A stretch of 64,000 nucleotides of DNA from NCBI GenBank assembly GCA_016165875.1, contig JABBOT010000011.1:12711766-12775765 (forward strand). The letters are read 5' to 3'. Below are positions 14,673 to 28,910 of this stretch, piece after piece. How positions within the stretch are numbered: the first letter of the stretch is position 1; the number at the start of each line of letters is the position of its first letter. The DNA is from Acanthopleura granulata (Eukaryota; Mollusca; Polyplacophora; Chitonida; Chitonidae). Both the position numbers and the translations under genes were made by a program. Below the pieces are notes generated by a model, which was given only the letters and a program-made list of their open reading frames with translations, did not search any database and had not been told where the DNA came from.

Positions 14673-17600
14673 CCCAGCCTACACTGTTCCACTACTCTGC
14701 GTCATTCATCCTCATATTTTATGCTCAAATGGTCTTAACCCTGTTACTGCCAATGCCTCTCATCACTGATGATATATTACAACACTTGCGCAGTCAACAA
14801 CTCATAAATAAATATGAGGTACACAGTAAATCCTTTGGTCACATCCGCTCAAAGACAGTGTGTTCATTGTCTATGCCCAAGTTGAAGTATGTACTGTAAC
14901 ATATACTATGGGGTAACTTAGAGAGTGCTTTGTGTTTCATGTACCAATGCCACTTGAACATACAGCGCACATGTGCAAACAGAAGTAATGCGTTCACTTA
15001 CATAAAGCTGATGACACTTGATAATATTTCGCAAAACTGGTACCGGTAGCAGAACACTCTTCATTTTTCATTATCTTTATTCGGCTAGATTTTCTGATAA
15101 TCCCATCTCTTGTGACAATTTTTGGCCCAAAAAAAAATGAAATAATTGTCGCAATGCGAGGGGTAAAGTGCAGCTAGTGACAGGGAACAAGGAATCGAGT
15201 GTGAATGGCCTAATGTATACTTCACATGTGTGTCTGTAAATGTAATAGACATGCAAAAGTACACATGTGCCTTGAAGTAGCGCTTGCTCACAAAAATTAT
15301 GTGTCCACATGCATACACTGTATATGTCTACAAAAGTAAATTTGCATACATGCAGGTGTGTGGCTATCCCCGTCTGACACTCCGACCAGGAGTGTGATTT
15401 GCACACCTGAATTCACCCTCTCCAGACTCTTGATTATGTCAGGTGTGTGTTTATTAGCACATATACATGTAATTTTTGTGTCTGGTCTGTGCTTGGTCTG
15501 GGAGTATGATGGCACACCTCAAATTCATATACATGTATATACAGTACATGTACATATGGCCTAAAAAGGACATTACATAGATGTTTTTAACTGATAACCA
15601 TAGCTGAGTCCATTCAAAAATCTAGAATACATACGTATGTGTATTTTGATGGGATGTGCACACTACCTCAGAGGAGATTCACTGGAGACGAAAAACAGCA
15701 AAAATGAGTACAAACACTGAGCCTTGGTGATGCATGTAGAGTGGAGGATTTTCTCACGACCAGAAAACGCAAGAGAGAGAGACGTTTATTTACCTGTCGG
15801 GTGTGCAGGTGCAGTTACATGTAAACACACCTTAGGCACTGGCACAGGTACATGTTTATGGACAGACAGGTAGGTATACATGTACATGTAAGTTCTCACA
15901 GCCAGTGTGTCTGAGCTGTAGTACAAGCAAAACAGGTAAGTAGGCCAAAAGGCCAGGTAGAGTAAACATAGGTAAGGATTACAAAGACTATGTTTACGTG
16001 GGCACAGGAACTAACTAGACCAACCTAGATTACAAGTTCCTTCGGTGTAGATCTCAGCAAACACAACAAGGAGGACACTGAATGCATATTTTCTTCTTTT
16101 CTACACTTTCATTTCTTGCATTCTTATTCTTTGTTTGTCACAGGAAAATACATGTATTTTGTTACCTAATGGTGAATAACCAAACATTTTTTTATGCATG
16201 GCCTAACCCAGAGTAGTCCTAGGGCTTACTATCAGGGTCTCAACTTTTGTGGGGGGGTCAAGTGTCCAGGACAATATACTCATGTAGATAAACACACGTG
16301 TAAATAATGATTGAGTGCTACACCTGTGTGTACCTTGGGAAAAGTCAATTGGGGAGGTGACAGGTGTTGTAATAGGTAAATGTAAACTGGGAGAACAGAA
16401 CAAACACTCACTCAACCACAATGAAGGCTTGGCAAAGGCTAAATTATATTTATAAAGTTTTTTAGAGGTCAAAACAGGGTAATAACATATATGCATTACC
16501 ACTGGATAGTGCTAAAACTAAGTTTGTCCAGCAGGATATCATTCTACCGTCCAAACCAATCACAAAACACCTATCCTAGATCAATGGAACCGCAGACTCA
16601 AGAAAATGACAAACCTATAGTCATGGATCAAATTACAGGGTTTTTTTTCCCTTCTCTTTTGTACTCAGCGGTGAAAACCCTCATAATCATAGATTCCCAG
16701 ATTAACACATGTAGCCTGTTACGCACGTTTTCCATGTTCTAATCTCACTGTAGTTTTGCTGGTTTTTTCGGACGCGGGAGATGACAGAATCTTTCTATTT
16801 TACTGTTTCTGGATACATGCACATGTAGTTTTGTCTCCACACTAAATGTGGCAGTTAGTTCACTGACACCTGTTGTCTCCGTACCGAATAGATTAATGTG
16901 AGTGTAGACAGGCTACACTTACTACAGGCACCGTCCCGTCATGCTGAGAACTGGATAGTTGCTAAGAATTGGTTGGTCTTCATACATGTACATGTGTATA
17001 TTCTAAACCTGCTAGTTTCACATTTTTTTCCACCGGTTGCATGTAACTGGTATCTGTGTTAATGTGGGTGTACATCTACATGAAGCTGAACATTCAAATG
17101 CAGAGCTCTAAAATATAAAAAGACCTTCACCACATGTGCGTGCAAACAGCCTCACAAAATTGCTATAAGCCCTATATTGAATACAGATATGAAAGCGCCA
17201 AGCACCGTGACTCTTTTATCACCTAAGCCACCCACACAAACAAGAACACGCCTAGATCCAGTCCTGGCCCTGGTGCCTTGAGTCATTGTACGGTGTATTG
17301 ACCTCTATGCATGAACAGGTATGATGAATTACACATAGGCTTTACAGTGCACTAGTATGACTGACCTGGCACAGCCAAAACAAACCAATACTCAAACATT
17401 TATCTTCACCTGTTTTGCATTCATAAATCTATCACACACGTACCTTAGAACAGATCTGTCACCTGAGCTTTGATTGCTTACATGTACTTCTCCTTACTTC
17501 AAAATCTTTTCTAGCTCTCTCTCCCTTTTTTTCATGAGTCTCAGATAGCATCTCAGGGAGTAATGCAACATGTATGTTGGTAAAACTTGAGCTTTAGGAC

Positions 17601-20600
17601 AATGCCGCAATCCAGCTGTAACTTTTTTTAATGTTTTAAATTGTCAAAATTTAAAATTTTGTCACGATGCTTAGACTATGAAACTGGAAGTGGCAATTTT
17701 GACACATCTGTCTCAGGATAACGTCAATGATTGAGAGGGGAACAAAATTTCAATGTCTTGAGCTACAAAAAAATAAGCTCTAAACAGTGTATGTGTTTTT
17801 CCCTTTTTTTTTTTTAATTTGACTTAAGTCAGAAATGGTTTTGTGAAATTGGCCCTCAGTTTCTGTGCTGCCCACTGGAATGCTATGACAACATCCACAG
17901 ATTAAAGCATATTCGATACTCGGATGTCATACCACTGAGAAAGTACCCCACATTTGCACACCTCCCATGAACTGGCATGACTACACTGCAAATTATGTCT
18001 GGGTTCCCCAGCTCACAAGACAGTTCTTATCACCTTCTTCATAACATACATGTGCACATACCACATAAGTAGCACTATATAGCTAGAGGGCATGCAATTC
18101 TCTACCCTTACATGTATCAGCTGTCACAATACTATCTTCTGGGAACTTGGATACACTGGCACTCAAGTGTGACCAATGCAGACCATGTGCATAAGTGTCC
18201 ACAGGCATGACAACCAAGAGCAGCCTTTTCGGCGACAACTGACTTTCGATGCATTTGCAGGTGTAAAATTGGATCGAACTATGTAAAATCTGCGGGTTAA
18301 GGATGCCCACAATACCACAATGAACTGCAGTGCAGCGAGACAGAAATAATCACCTGGTTTCTGTACATGTATCTTGACTTCAACATGCATACAATAAAAT
18401 GTGAAGTCCGATTAATTTAGACGCCGGAAAGTTTTAGTCTTGATGCAGATGATCAGTTCTTGACCCATGAGGCTGCAGGATTGAAAAACCAACCCCTGAG
18501 CCTGTAAAAAAGTAATTATTCAATCACAAAACTATCACATACAAGTGAATAAGGAAAACTACTGTATTTCACCTTAGAAAGTTTAGCTTATAGGTCAAAT
18601 GGCCACAAACTTTTTTTTTTTTTTTTATCATTTTATAGCCTGTATATACCAGTACTTCTGAAAATCTACTTGTACACACCAACAACTTTTGCTGAATTAC
18701 AATATGCTAGATGATTAATAAGGATGTGAATTCAGATTCTATAACCGTATCATTAAAGTTATTTAGACTACATCTACATATATGCTGTACTGGATGTCTC
18801 CAGCCTATACTTTATATCATGCCCCTAAATCATATTAACTCAGGATGTCAGTTTTATGTACAAATTGAAAATCTTGGAAAACAATAACGGTCACAGGCTA
18901 CTCCTTGGTCGTTAACTTTGATTAACAAAGCTGTGCCATAAAGGCTGAAATAACTTTATTGTTTCCATTTATAGGCTGTCAGCTGCCATTCACTGTATGT
19001 GACTGTCCACTGTTTCATGCTGGTGTCATTAGCATATATATACGTGCATCTATAAATGTACATATGAGATGTGCACACAGAACATGACACTAAATTTAGC
19101 AGCAATTGCACCTTTGTTTCGTGCACATGCTTTCAAAGAGTCAACTTTGAAGTCAGAACTAGTGAAGAATGTTCAGAATGAATAATTGAGACACAGTGTC
19201 GAAATGATAGGGATCTGTTTTTGACAAACAAAAAACCTCCCCGCTTCGTAACCAGGCTGTAGTGCAGTCCCAACGAAAAAATTTCGTTCAATTAAAAACT
19301 GCTTAGGTTGCACACGTTTAATTTACCTACATGTATATATAAATATATGTGCTAAATATACATTGCATGAAGTGCATATGCCAGTTCAAAAGATTAAGAA
19401 CAAGTACATGTACGAAAACACGAATGTAAAAGTGCATGACACTGGCCCAATCACAAAATTACCTGCTACAAGTATACTGCAACAAACTATAGTTCTTCTT
19501 TGCTGCCCTCTCGATTTCACAAATTTGACAACTTTACACTGCTATGATAAAAGTAAACTTAACAGGTACTTGTATCTATAAAGACATATAAGCTTTGGCT
19601 TGAAGTAATACACACACAGAGCCTAAATGTTCTTCTCGTGCTAGCCGCAGCTTACAAGGGTGAATTTCCAATGACAACACATCAAAACTATATACACGTA
19701 GCACAGTATATACCTTATACTTGTACACAGATATGTAACTCAGCCAAACGCAACTGCCACATGCATACAACAGACCGTACTGTATCAGGGGTTTGTTGAT
19801 AATCTACCATAGCAACCCTAACTCAGCTTGTCTCGCTCCCACTTGTCCTGCATACTCATATTCAGTCTGGTGTAGCTCTAATACTAGCCTACCCTAGTGT
19901 GTTCTACTACCTCCAGCCCTGCACACCTTCACATCCTGCTCTTCCAATCAACTGGGTTAAATATTCAGCAAACAGCAAGTCACAGCTTGTTCTGGCACTC
20001 CAAGTTTCATCCGAGTTTTCACCAGCCCTGACATAAACTGGCCACAGTCTATCCAGGTGTCTAATATAACATGAATTGCACCTGTGTACCTCTCCGCAAA
20101 GAAAAGCGAGAGAGACCAGTACAGGGCCATACAGGACCAATTCTGTAACTCCAATGAACGTTTGCTGCTGTATTACTTGGGCACTATCTGGGGTACATAA
20201 ATTGTCCATTACATAATTGGTGTACTTACAAAAACAAAGTGAAATTAACAACTTTTCTTCATACAATGCCAAATCTACAAATCTGGTACTGGTCATGGAT
20301 CTATGCCTACATGTATATGCGATGTATTTCACAGAAAATTTGGCTTTCAAAGATGTAATTTCATAAGTATATGAAGGCGTTACAATAACACTTAAAATTT
20401 TGATGCCGGGCTGAAGTTTTTCTGAAGAAATTGATCAAACTTCAACAAAAAACTTTTAAATGACCCTCATGAAATGGATGAATCAAGCAAACTGTGTTAC
20501 TTGGAAAAACAAACGAAAGCTTTTCATCTCGGCACTGTGTTGTTAAAGAGTCCACTTTTCACCACACCTCTCCCAGTGCCTCACAATTATTATATATGTA

Positions 20601-22062
20601 GTTTCTGATTACTGATTCATTAAAGCAAAAGGCACCTCATGACTGAGGTACTGTCCATTATAAAGATTACAAAATTCTCTCTTGAATGCAAAGCTCTGTC
20701 TGAATTTGTTTGAATTCACTGTTGAATTATCTGCATTTGAAGTGTGCAGTATTCTGCTACCGAATGGGGATCTGAAGGCGCCATGCTTTTAAACTTATGA
20801 GAGACTTACCAATCTGAGAGCTAGGAGATATCAGCTGTTTGTAAGCTGCGACGTAAATGTTCTGAGTTGGATGTCAATATGACATGTAATAACATCGAGA
20901 GAGGACACTATTTTGATGTTATATATTTTAATTATAACAAGTACATGTGAAGAACACTGTAATGTATTTCCAGACCATTGTGTTGAGGTGGGAGTAGGTT
21001 TCTTATCATTTCATGTTATAAATTTACATATACAACCCTAGCAGCTTACTACAATCTCAGGTGACAAGAGTGTTCCCCACTTGGAACAATTACGTCATAG
21101 CCCACAGAGAATGGCTGCACTTCACCCTAGGTGACAGAACACAGTCAAATGTCAATTTCCACTGTCACAGTATAACTGTTAGAATAAACACTTAACCGAA
21201 ATATACATAATATTCCCCAGCCTTTTTGGCAAACTTAACTTTGAACATGCGCTATCTTCCTCTGTAAGGATTAGAGGTGGCTCCTGGACTCCTGGTGCAC
21301 TATCTTCTCCCGTCCCTGGGATCATTCCTATTTTTAGTAGCGCCCTGTCTAAGCCAGCCTTGCTCTATTTGTTTCTCAGTGGGGTTTTCACCACCTGGTA
21401 CAAAGTCTGCTATCTCTGCACCCCGCCACTATTTTTGTTTACATGTGTGCCCAGGGTCCTTTACCCATGCCCTATAGCCTTCTACTTGTACACCTAGATC
21501 CAACCAGGGTAGAAACCCAGAACCTATGTATCACTCTATGAAGTGAAGATTTCAACCAAGAAGTTCAACAGATTACATACACACACATGTACATGTACTT
21601 CAGTATTTTTTTTTTTATTTTCATCAAGTTAAGTACGTGTCACAGTCTTGGGTATACTTACATACTGAGCCAAGAATAGCACTACGGTGGTAAAACTTAA
21701 AGGCAGTACATATAGATTACTGTAGAAACTTAAACAACGAAATGTGGCAACTTTAACGAAGCTGCCAAAATCACAATGTCACATATTGATAGCTTGGCAA
21801 TTGCGAAACATCATGGTCGCTTTTGAGAAACAGGTATCAGGTGCGTTCAGATGTGTGTATATGAGTCAAGAAATCATATCACCATCACTGATACACATTC
21901 AGTACATCTATATGGATAAACCTGTACACTCGGACTAGAACAGAACAAGTTTGCCACTTCAAGAAAAATCCTCTAGGATTCAATAAGGTGAATTCAAAAC
22001 ATACATGTATGTAAATCTAACAAGAGTAAAGTTATATGAAGTTGAGAGATGTTTGAGAAACA

Positions 22063-22380
22063 CCCACCGGGGCAATGCCATCAACAAGATGCCAATCAAT
22101 GCCATCAACAAGATGCCAGGGCTACATCTACAACTTCAACAAGAGGCAACATTCAACAGGCAATGCCAATAAGGGGTAAAAAAACTAGCAACAAAAACGT
22201 CCAACACCAACAAGAGGCAATATTCAACAGGGAATGCCAACAAGAGGCAAAACTACAACCGACAACAACCGACAACGACCAAACAACGGCCAACAACAAC
22301 CAAACAATGGCCAACAACTGCGAAAAGCGACACCAACAAGGAGCCACACCAAGAACTGTTGCCAACATCAACAGCTAGCA
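22063..22380. repeat. CAACAAG-rich degenerate tandem repeat
   Basis: Irregular iterations of ATCAACAAGATGCCA, ACAAGAGGCAA and CAACAACCGACAA. A strongly A/C-biased strand with no C+G balance, typical of a simple-sequence tract in an intron. Confidence 0.8.
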
Positions 22381-23256
22381 CCATCAAAAACAGGCAAAAC
22401 AGATCAATCATGACTGCCTTTTTTGTCTCACAGTGCAACAGTAACAACACAGTACTGATGATCAGCTGACCATGTACGTGTACATAAACAGCCTCAACAA
22501 CAGCTGCAATCTACACATTGTCAATTATTCTAACTTTGCTTTCATGTACTAACATAAAACCCCTTTATATGAATGTGTGTCAATGCATCTCTTCTTTTTA
22601 TTACCCATCTGACATGGTGCTTTTTCATTTTTGTGCCCATTTTGGCATACATCATAGACTCATGTTTTGCCACGAAAGATAAAACTTCAATTTACTTCTA
22701 ATGCCATGAAGTTTGCTGAATTGGCTTAAGTATTTTAATCGTATATATGTATATGCAATAACCAGACAATCATAAGTGCCCCTGTGTATACTGTACCTGT
22801 GTACATATCAACCAATCGTGAGCACTTCCCGCAAATAACTGTCAGCAAAGGTTCCCACAGCACCTTAGCCACTGGGGCAAATGCTTCTTCTCCATTTCCA
22901 TGTCATCATGCACTTACACATACAATGTGTAAGTACTTCCTTACTGACTAAATTTTTAACACCATTTCCTTCAACTACAGGGGCATGTCCAGGTAAAACA
23001 CCTGTGAGATTCTGCTCCGAACTGTCCATCCGCTTCCTGAACGGCTGATTACCCGAGAGATTGCCTGCACATTTATGTTCTTTACTAAGTCACGTTCTCA
23101 TCAGTCTAGTTTCTTAGACTCATCAACTTTCCCACACATCTCAAAGTTAAGACACATTTCCTTCAGATGATTACCTGAGAAAACTACCTGTGCCTTTACT
23201 TGTGAGATTCTCAGTCTGATTGTACAGTAGTTCCTTGAACTCGTCAAGTAAAGGCT

Positions 23257-23340
23257 ATTTATTTATTTGATTGCTGTTTTACACCGTACTAAAGAATATT
23301 TCACCCATTTGATATGACAGAGGCCAGTACTTTGGTGGGA
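23257..23340 (-). repeat. Fragment of SINE family 1 (3' part)
   Basis: Shows TTATTTGATTGCTGTTTTAC, ACCGTACTAAAGAATATTTC and a decayed GGCCAG..TGGTGGG block; the rest of the element is missing. Confidence 0.7.
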
Positions 23341-26300
23341 AAAATAAAGATTAAGAAGCATTTGAGAGAAACAGCTTGCCTTGGTTTGTTCCCTCAAATA
23401 TCAAGCTGTCCATGTATAATCTATGAAAGACAAACTGAAGTTGTATAGTACATTAACCAATTCGACTTCACCTAAAGACAAACACTGAATTCTCCTACAT
23501 CAGAGCAGAGTTCCAAATCTTCCATGGCAACACATAATATACATTGTTTGGGTACACTGTAGTTGTAGCCTGATAACCTCAGGTGTGAGAGCTTCGAGGA
23601 CCAGGACACAGGGTCCTACCACAAACTTGCAAAGTAAGATGTGAGCATTGGATTACGGCTCAGGTGCAATGTACCTATTCTCTCCTTACATTTGCAATTT
23701 CAAAGCAAATAAAATAAACTATAGAGGGAATAATACTTCATTCCTGGTTCCCATACTGCAGCTACTCTTGTGAACATTGACTGAGCATACAGGTACATGT
23801 TCTGCTAAAGAGTCACGGTGATATTTTTGTTGCAAGTTTAGCTGGTAACAGGGAGTGGAAACAGTTACAGAATACCTTCAGATATGCAACCAGGCAAAAC
23901 CTCTCATCTCCACTTCACCAGTCTCGTAGAAAGAGCCTTAACATGCAAGATGGCAATTCAGACAATATTCAGATGGGACTCAAGATACATAATGATGACC
24001 CATTTTTTTTTTCAAATGTGTCACCTCCCCTCAAATATACCCCTAAGCTAAAGTATCTTCCCTCTTTGTGAATAGAAATGGACAAGATATGGCAGGCTGA
24101 CGAACGGAAGAGCAAATCACTGTTGAAGCAGAAATGTGCAGTTCCCCATCTCTCAGTGGGGAAATGTTTTTTTTTCACTTTCATTACATTTAAAGAAGAA
24201 GAGCCAGCTTAAACACCACTTATCTTACAATCTGAATTAGGAGGGCATTTCTCATTTCCGTTTTTCAGTGTTTGTGTGTCAGTCTGGTGTCTCAAAACAA
24301 AGCGAGTTAACACACCTCCCATTTATTGGTTCACTTAGATATCAGTTTTAATCTGGTCGAGGTCTCCTTTGTATATGGACATACACTGTACATTCAGTAC
24401 ATGTTTTGCTATGAATGAAAACCTGAAGGCTGTTTCTCAGAGTTATAAACTTATGACAAACTTGACCACAATGCAGATCACCAAACACTCTGTTTCCCAG
24501 CCGTAGCAATTCACGTGCGCCATTTCAAATATAAAATTTCTCAATGAGACAAATTTACTTTTCGTGAAATTGAAAGGTGTAACTAGAACTCAAAGTGTTT
24601 CAGATTTCATCTGTCTGATTCAAATCTTAGACATACAAATGCATATACATGTGCATAGTGTCCATGAATGCCCAAATGGAGTGCTGGGTCATCACCAATT
24701 ATCATGCATGTATAAGGCTTAACTGCAATGCATGCAGCCTGTCTTTTGACTACATGCATATTAAGTACTCCGATGGGGGTTGCCGCTAACAGTTGACAGT
24801 ATGGGAAATCATGAAGTCGTCACCTATTAGCATCCAACAGGTTATAATCTATGCATACAGGGCCTGGCTGGCTGGCGAACTCTCCAGTCTGTGTAGGGCC
24901 GATGGACTGTAGCCTTAGGCTTCTGATCTCCCATGATAGGGCAAACACAAACCCTCTCATTCATGCCCTCTCAAAGGCCCCACTGTGTTCCCAGGGTTAG
25001 TTCTGAAAGGTGCAATACAGGTCCTCCCCAGTCTAAACTTCTCTTCACCACATAGCTTAAGACTTGGATCTCTCTGTCTGGGCTGGTGTGAAGGGGGAGA
25101 GAAATTTATAACAATTTAGAGCACAAGTAGTGCACGTGTATATATGTCCACAATTAAAAGTAACCAAAATTCCAATCCCATGTGTGGCATGTGTCTATTT
25201 TAGCACTTGTACTAAGCCTGTAGGTGCAGGGAGAAAAGACAACTTTGCGAACGGAAAAAATGCATCGGAAATCCTTAAAGGCCTTAAAAGTTTGTAAGTT
25301 CCAGGCATGCAGCCTGTAAATGTGCAGGTACATGTGGCTTCCACCACGAACAGGCTGGCAAATCGACAAGTAATATAAAGGTATTTACACATGTATCATG
25401 TATGCTCTTATTTTCAATGAGTCATTGAGCTCATACACACAAACTATATCTCCTGTACATCACTTTTGGGACTTTTGGTCTTCCTTTTCTTTCTTCCTAC
25501 AAGATTTCCAGAGATAGAGATTTGTGTCAAGAACAGGTGTAGTGAGTCACTTAAAACAAGGGCATATCCTGTTTATAAGTGCCAAATCAAGGCCAAACGA
25601 CCAGGCTCTTCATTTCAAGTTTCTCAAGAACTAGGATGGGCAAGGCGTGACTTTACCGCATATGGGAGTTACCTCCCTTCCATATAAAACCAAATGATGA
25701 ACAAGGTTAACACAAATTCAATGCTATTACAGAGCTGTAGTATACAATAAATGCAACATTTCTCCAACAAAAATAGAAATAGAAAAGTGGCATCTTCCAG
25801 TAAAAACACTTTAGAATGCGCAGAAATATGGAAACCTGAACAAAGATCTGTATCATCGTTCATGTTGATGGAAAGAATCTTAAAGCTCTATTTATGACTT
25901 CATGGTTTGATTTTAGAAAATGATGACATAAAGTAATATAGTGTCTGTCCAGGTAATTTAAACTGATCCCGTTAACTGCAATATATACATCTGTATATGT
26001 AAAATGCTCAGTTATTCATATAAGCCATATGTTAAAACAGCTAATCAAGCCATTCATTGGTGCCTATAATATGCCTAGTTGGCATGTCCGGAGTCTCCCA
26101 AGTTCACGCTAGTAGAGGTGGGGCAAGTCGGGTACTTTCACAATCTAACATGGCAGAAGCCTATCAACGTAAAATCATGTCTTTAGCCACAGTAGTTTGC
26201 GAGAGTGTCCCCCTTGTCTTGGATCAACCTGCATAAACTCGCAAGACTCCAGAAATGATGACACAAGTACATACGTGAATCGGTGTAAAATATTATAAGA

Positions 26301-28018
26301 AACATTACTGTTAGTGAACTACAGTACATCTTTAATTTGACCTTAATCTGGGGGATCCAAAGTTCTTTCAGGGAAACTAAATTTCTACCACCAGCACACA
26401 ACACATTATTCGGTGTGAATTCACATAAAGTGAAATCACAATTTTGATCGAGATTTGAATGTTATTAAATAGACCTGAGTTCACGGGTCAGCACCATCTA
26501 CATGTAACAAATTGAAGACTATTCATGTTGACAAGCAGGATTTTGCCACTAAATGAAATGTATCCCAACTGTCCAGTTTTACCCAAACTACACATTCTGC
26601 GTGAAAAGGTAACCACAATAGCTGGACGTATGTTTTTAAAGGTGAAGTATCCCAGTTCTGTTTTTCACTTACTTAACCGAATGATATACTTGTGATACAC
26701 AAAAACAATGCAAACCAAAAAACACACGCATTAGCGTGCTAAATATTCGTGACTTAACTGTGGCATTTCTGGTTCTGAGGCGTAATGTTTTCAGTTGATA
26801 TGCCGGATCAAAACATATCTCCACAAAAGGACTAGAGCATAATTCTGAGTGACTATTCGGTTTGAAATGAACACGTCACATGGCAATTATCCATTTTCAT
26901 CATTGTGGAGGGGTGCGACAGGAAGGCATGAAAACTAATTCCATCGTAATTCCGTATGAGGTTAGGATTTGATTGCTGCACAAAATCTAGAAAATTATAT
27001 TTTTTAAATCACTTCAGCTCCTTGTTTCATGTACATTGTACTTACAGTATATACTGTGACAATTCTGCGTGAAAAAAAATGATTAACTGGGACAGTTCAC
27101 CTTGAAGGTGGGAGGCCGAGAATGCCTCTTTTGTGGCTGACATTAGGCCATGTTCCTCAGTAACACACCACAATATCAAGCCAGCCAAGAAGCGAGAATG
27201 TTGGCTGTTACACAAAGGGATGTCATTCTGCTGTTGACACATCGTAAATGGAAATGACAGCATGGAAATCCACAATGTCGAAGGAACAGTATGCAGTAAT
27301 AAGAACTGATATTAAGTCATATTTACACAAGTAGCATGTACACAAACAATAATTTTACAACACTCATTAGCACTAAACAAACACATGACCAGAAGAAATG
27401 CAGAATGGACATGCCAGCAACTAAATTCAGAAGATTTCAGCAGCAACGTTAAACAGATTTATCTTTTTTCTTCCCTAAATCTAAGATTAGCAGTCATGGA
27501 CATACAAGATCCAACATCCTCCATAATACGAGATCCAACATTCTGAAAATCTATGAACCGAAAGTTAATTTTTTTTTCTTCCAGGTCTTTTGAAATATTA
27601 GTCTGTAGCTTGGAGTTGGTGTTAAAAATAATTCAGTAAAGGGCGTGAAGTTAGGGGGCTTTCTATGTTTGGTTTTGTCAGTAAAATTTGATTTGCGCTT
27701 CCGAAACTGACCCAACTGGCACAGACTTCTCTTTTTGAGTGGGGTTGACTCTGACAGTGTAAACAAACCGTGCAGACAGGAGATGTTCCTAAATGTTTGT
27801 GCCAGATCCAATGCAGGACTGGGGTGGGCAAGAATTTGGTTTGTGTTTAAAATTATCATGATGGTCTGGGAGAGGGGGTGGGGCACATGGGGATCTTTAT
27901 GGATAAGATAACCATGGTAACATTAATTTACATCCCAGGTAAAAATGACCACATAGTGAAACATGGCTGCGTGAAACGACTAAAGAGAACGAAAGAGTCA
28001 CAGCATTCCAATACATAC

Positions 28019-28470
28019 TTCAAAAAATACCTCTGTCCTTCATGCGTTGCTACATCCCAGCCTGGGGGAAGGGGTCCGTCGTCTGCCAGCCCGTCATAGC
28101 TCCTCTGTCTGGGGTGTTGGGGTGCTGGTGCAGGGGGTGCGGCCCTTAGGGTCTGCTGCAAGGTAGCCGGAGAAGAGTGAGCCCGAGGGTGGTTGATAGG
28201 AAGGCTTCCCGGGGGTGGGGATTGTACTGTCGGGGATCGGTAGCTGCCCTCGACACTGCCCTCGCGGCTCGATTGTCCTTTCGTTTGTTGGGGTTCTGGT
28301 TCTTTGAAAAAAGATGAAGGCAGTTGTCTCTGCCTGAATGGCACTCCTTTTGGTAGCTGAGGATATTCACTGGGGTTCGTCGAGGCCTTGAACAGGACTT
28401 CCAAGTCCGAGTCCGAGTCACCACGAACGTGAACAACTTGGTTACCTATCTGCTGCGGTGGCCCCGACAT
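28019..28470 (-). CDS. YAP1: YAP1/Yorkie exon 1: TEAD-binding region, LATS sites, first half of WW1
   Basis: First coding exon (residues 1-150 plus two bases of codon 151) of the Hippo-pathway coactivator that binds TEAD in the nucleus. The ATG is at 28470-28468, with an in-frame TAG 12 bases upstream, so the start is well supported. Visible parts: helix HVRGDSDSDLEVLF at 14-27 (L23, L26, F27 match human L65, L68, F69); PxxPhiP linker PKGVP at 40-44; TEAD loop FRQRQLPSSFF at 45-55 (S53, F54, F55 match human S94, F95, F96; human M86 is F45 here). HxRxxS LATS-type sites end at S19, S99 (HPRAHSSP, the 14-3-3 site equal to human S127) and S124 (HPRQRS). WW1 starts at LPPGW (134-138). The donor AA|GTATGT leaves a split Asn codon completed by exon 2. 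The family is known well; the exon limits are read from the sequence. Confidence 0.97.
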
Positions 28471-28910
28471 TTTCGGCGCCTAAACGTTGACCGGTCACAC
28501 CGTTGAAGACTCTTCTTTCTCTCTGTTTTGGTATTGACCCCACCCGCACCCGAAAAAATTAAATAAATCCCGAAGTTTTCCTAACAACTTTTCTGTTATG
28601 AGGGGACACAGAAAACTTTGGCGAAATTTTTAGCCTCGTTCTGACCACTCCACGTAAGCATGCGCACTAAAACATAATTCCGAAATAGGAAGGTCGGAAA
28701 ATGCTAAGTTTGGCAAAAATGCCGTGTTTGTCACTCGCCACAATATTTTAATTGTTCGTTTTGTGCGATTTGAAAGTATAGTTTTTAACCAAAGGCAAAA
28801 AACGATCGCACACACAACCAGTACTGTATACCGGTGCAGCTTCGCAGGGGGTCCGCTGTGACGTAGTAGTCGCCGGAGATTTGCGTCACAAGAAAAGTGC
28901 TTACCTTGAA
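28471..28910 (-). promoter_or_regulatory. Probable YAP1 5' leader and promoter region
   Basis: Lies directly upstream of the YAP1 start on the minus strand. It has more CpG steps than the intron. A donor-like CAAG|GTAAGC at 28905/28904 and an acceptor-like CATAACAG ending at 28593 could frame a small leader intron. No TATA box at a convincing distance. The role is inferred from position alone. Confidence 0.3.

Noticed and set aside
19907..20350. 147-codon minus-strand open frame in YAP1 intron 1
   Set aside because: No recognisable motif, no splice signals that fit YAP1 phases, and the YAP1 frame is already continuous without it.
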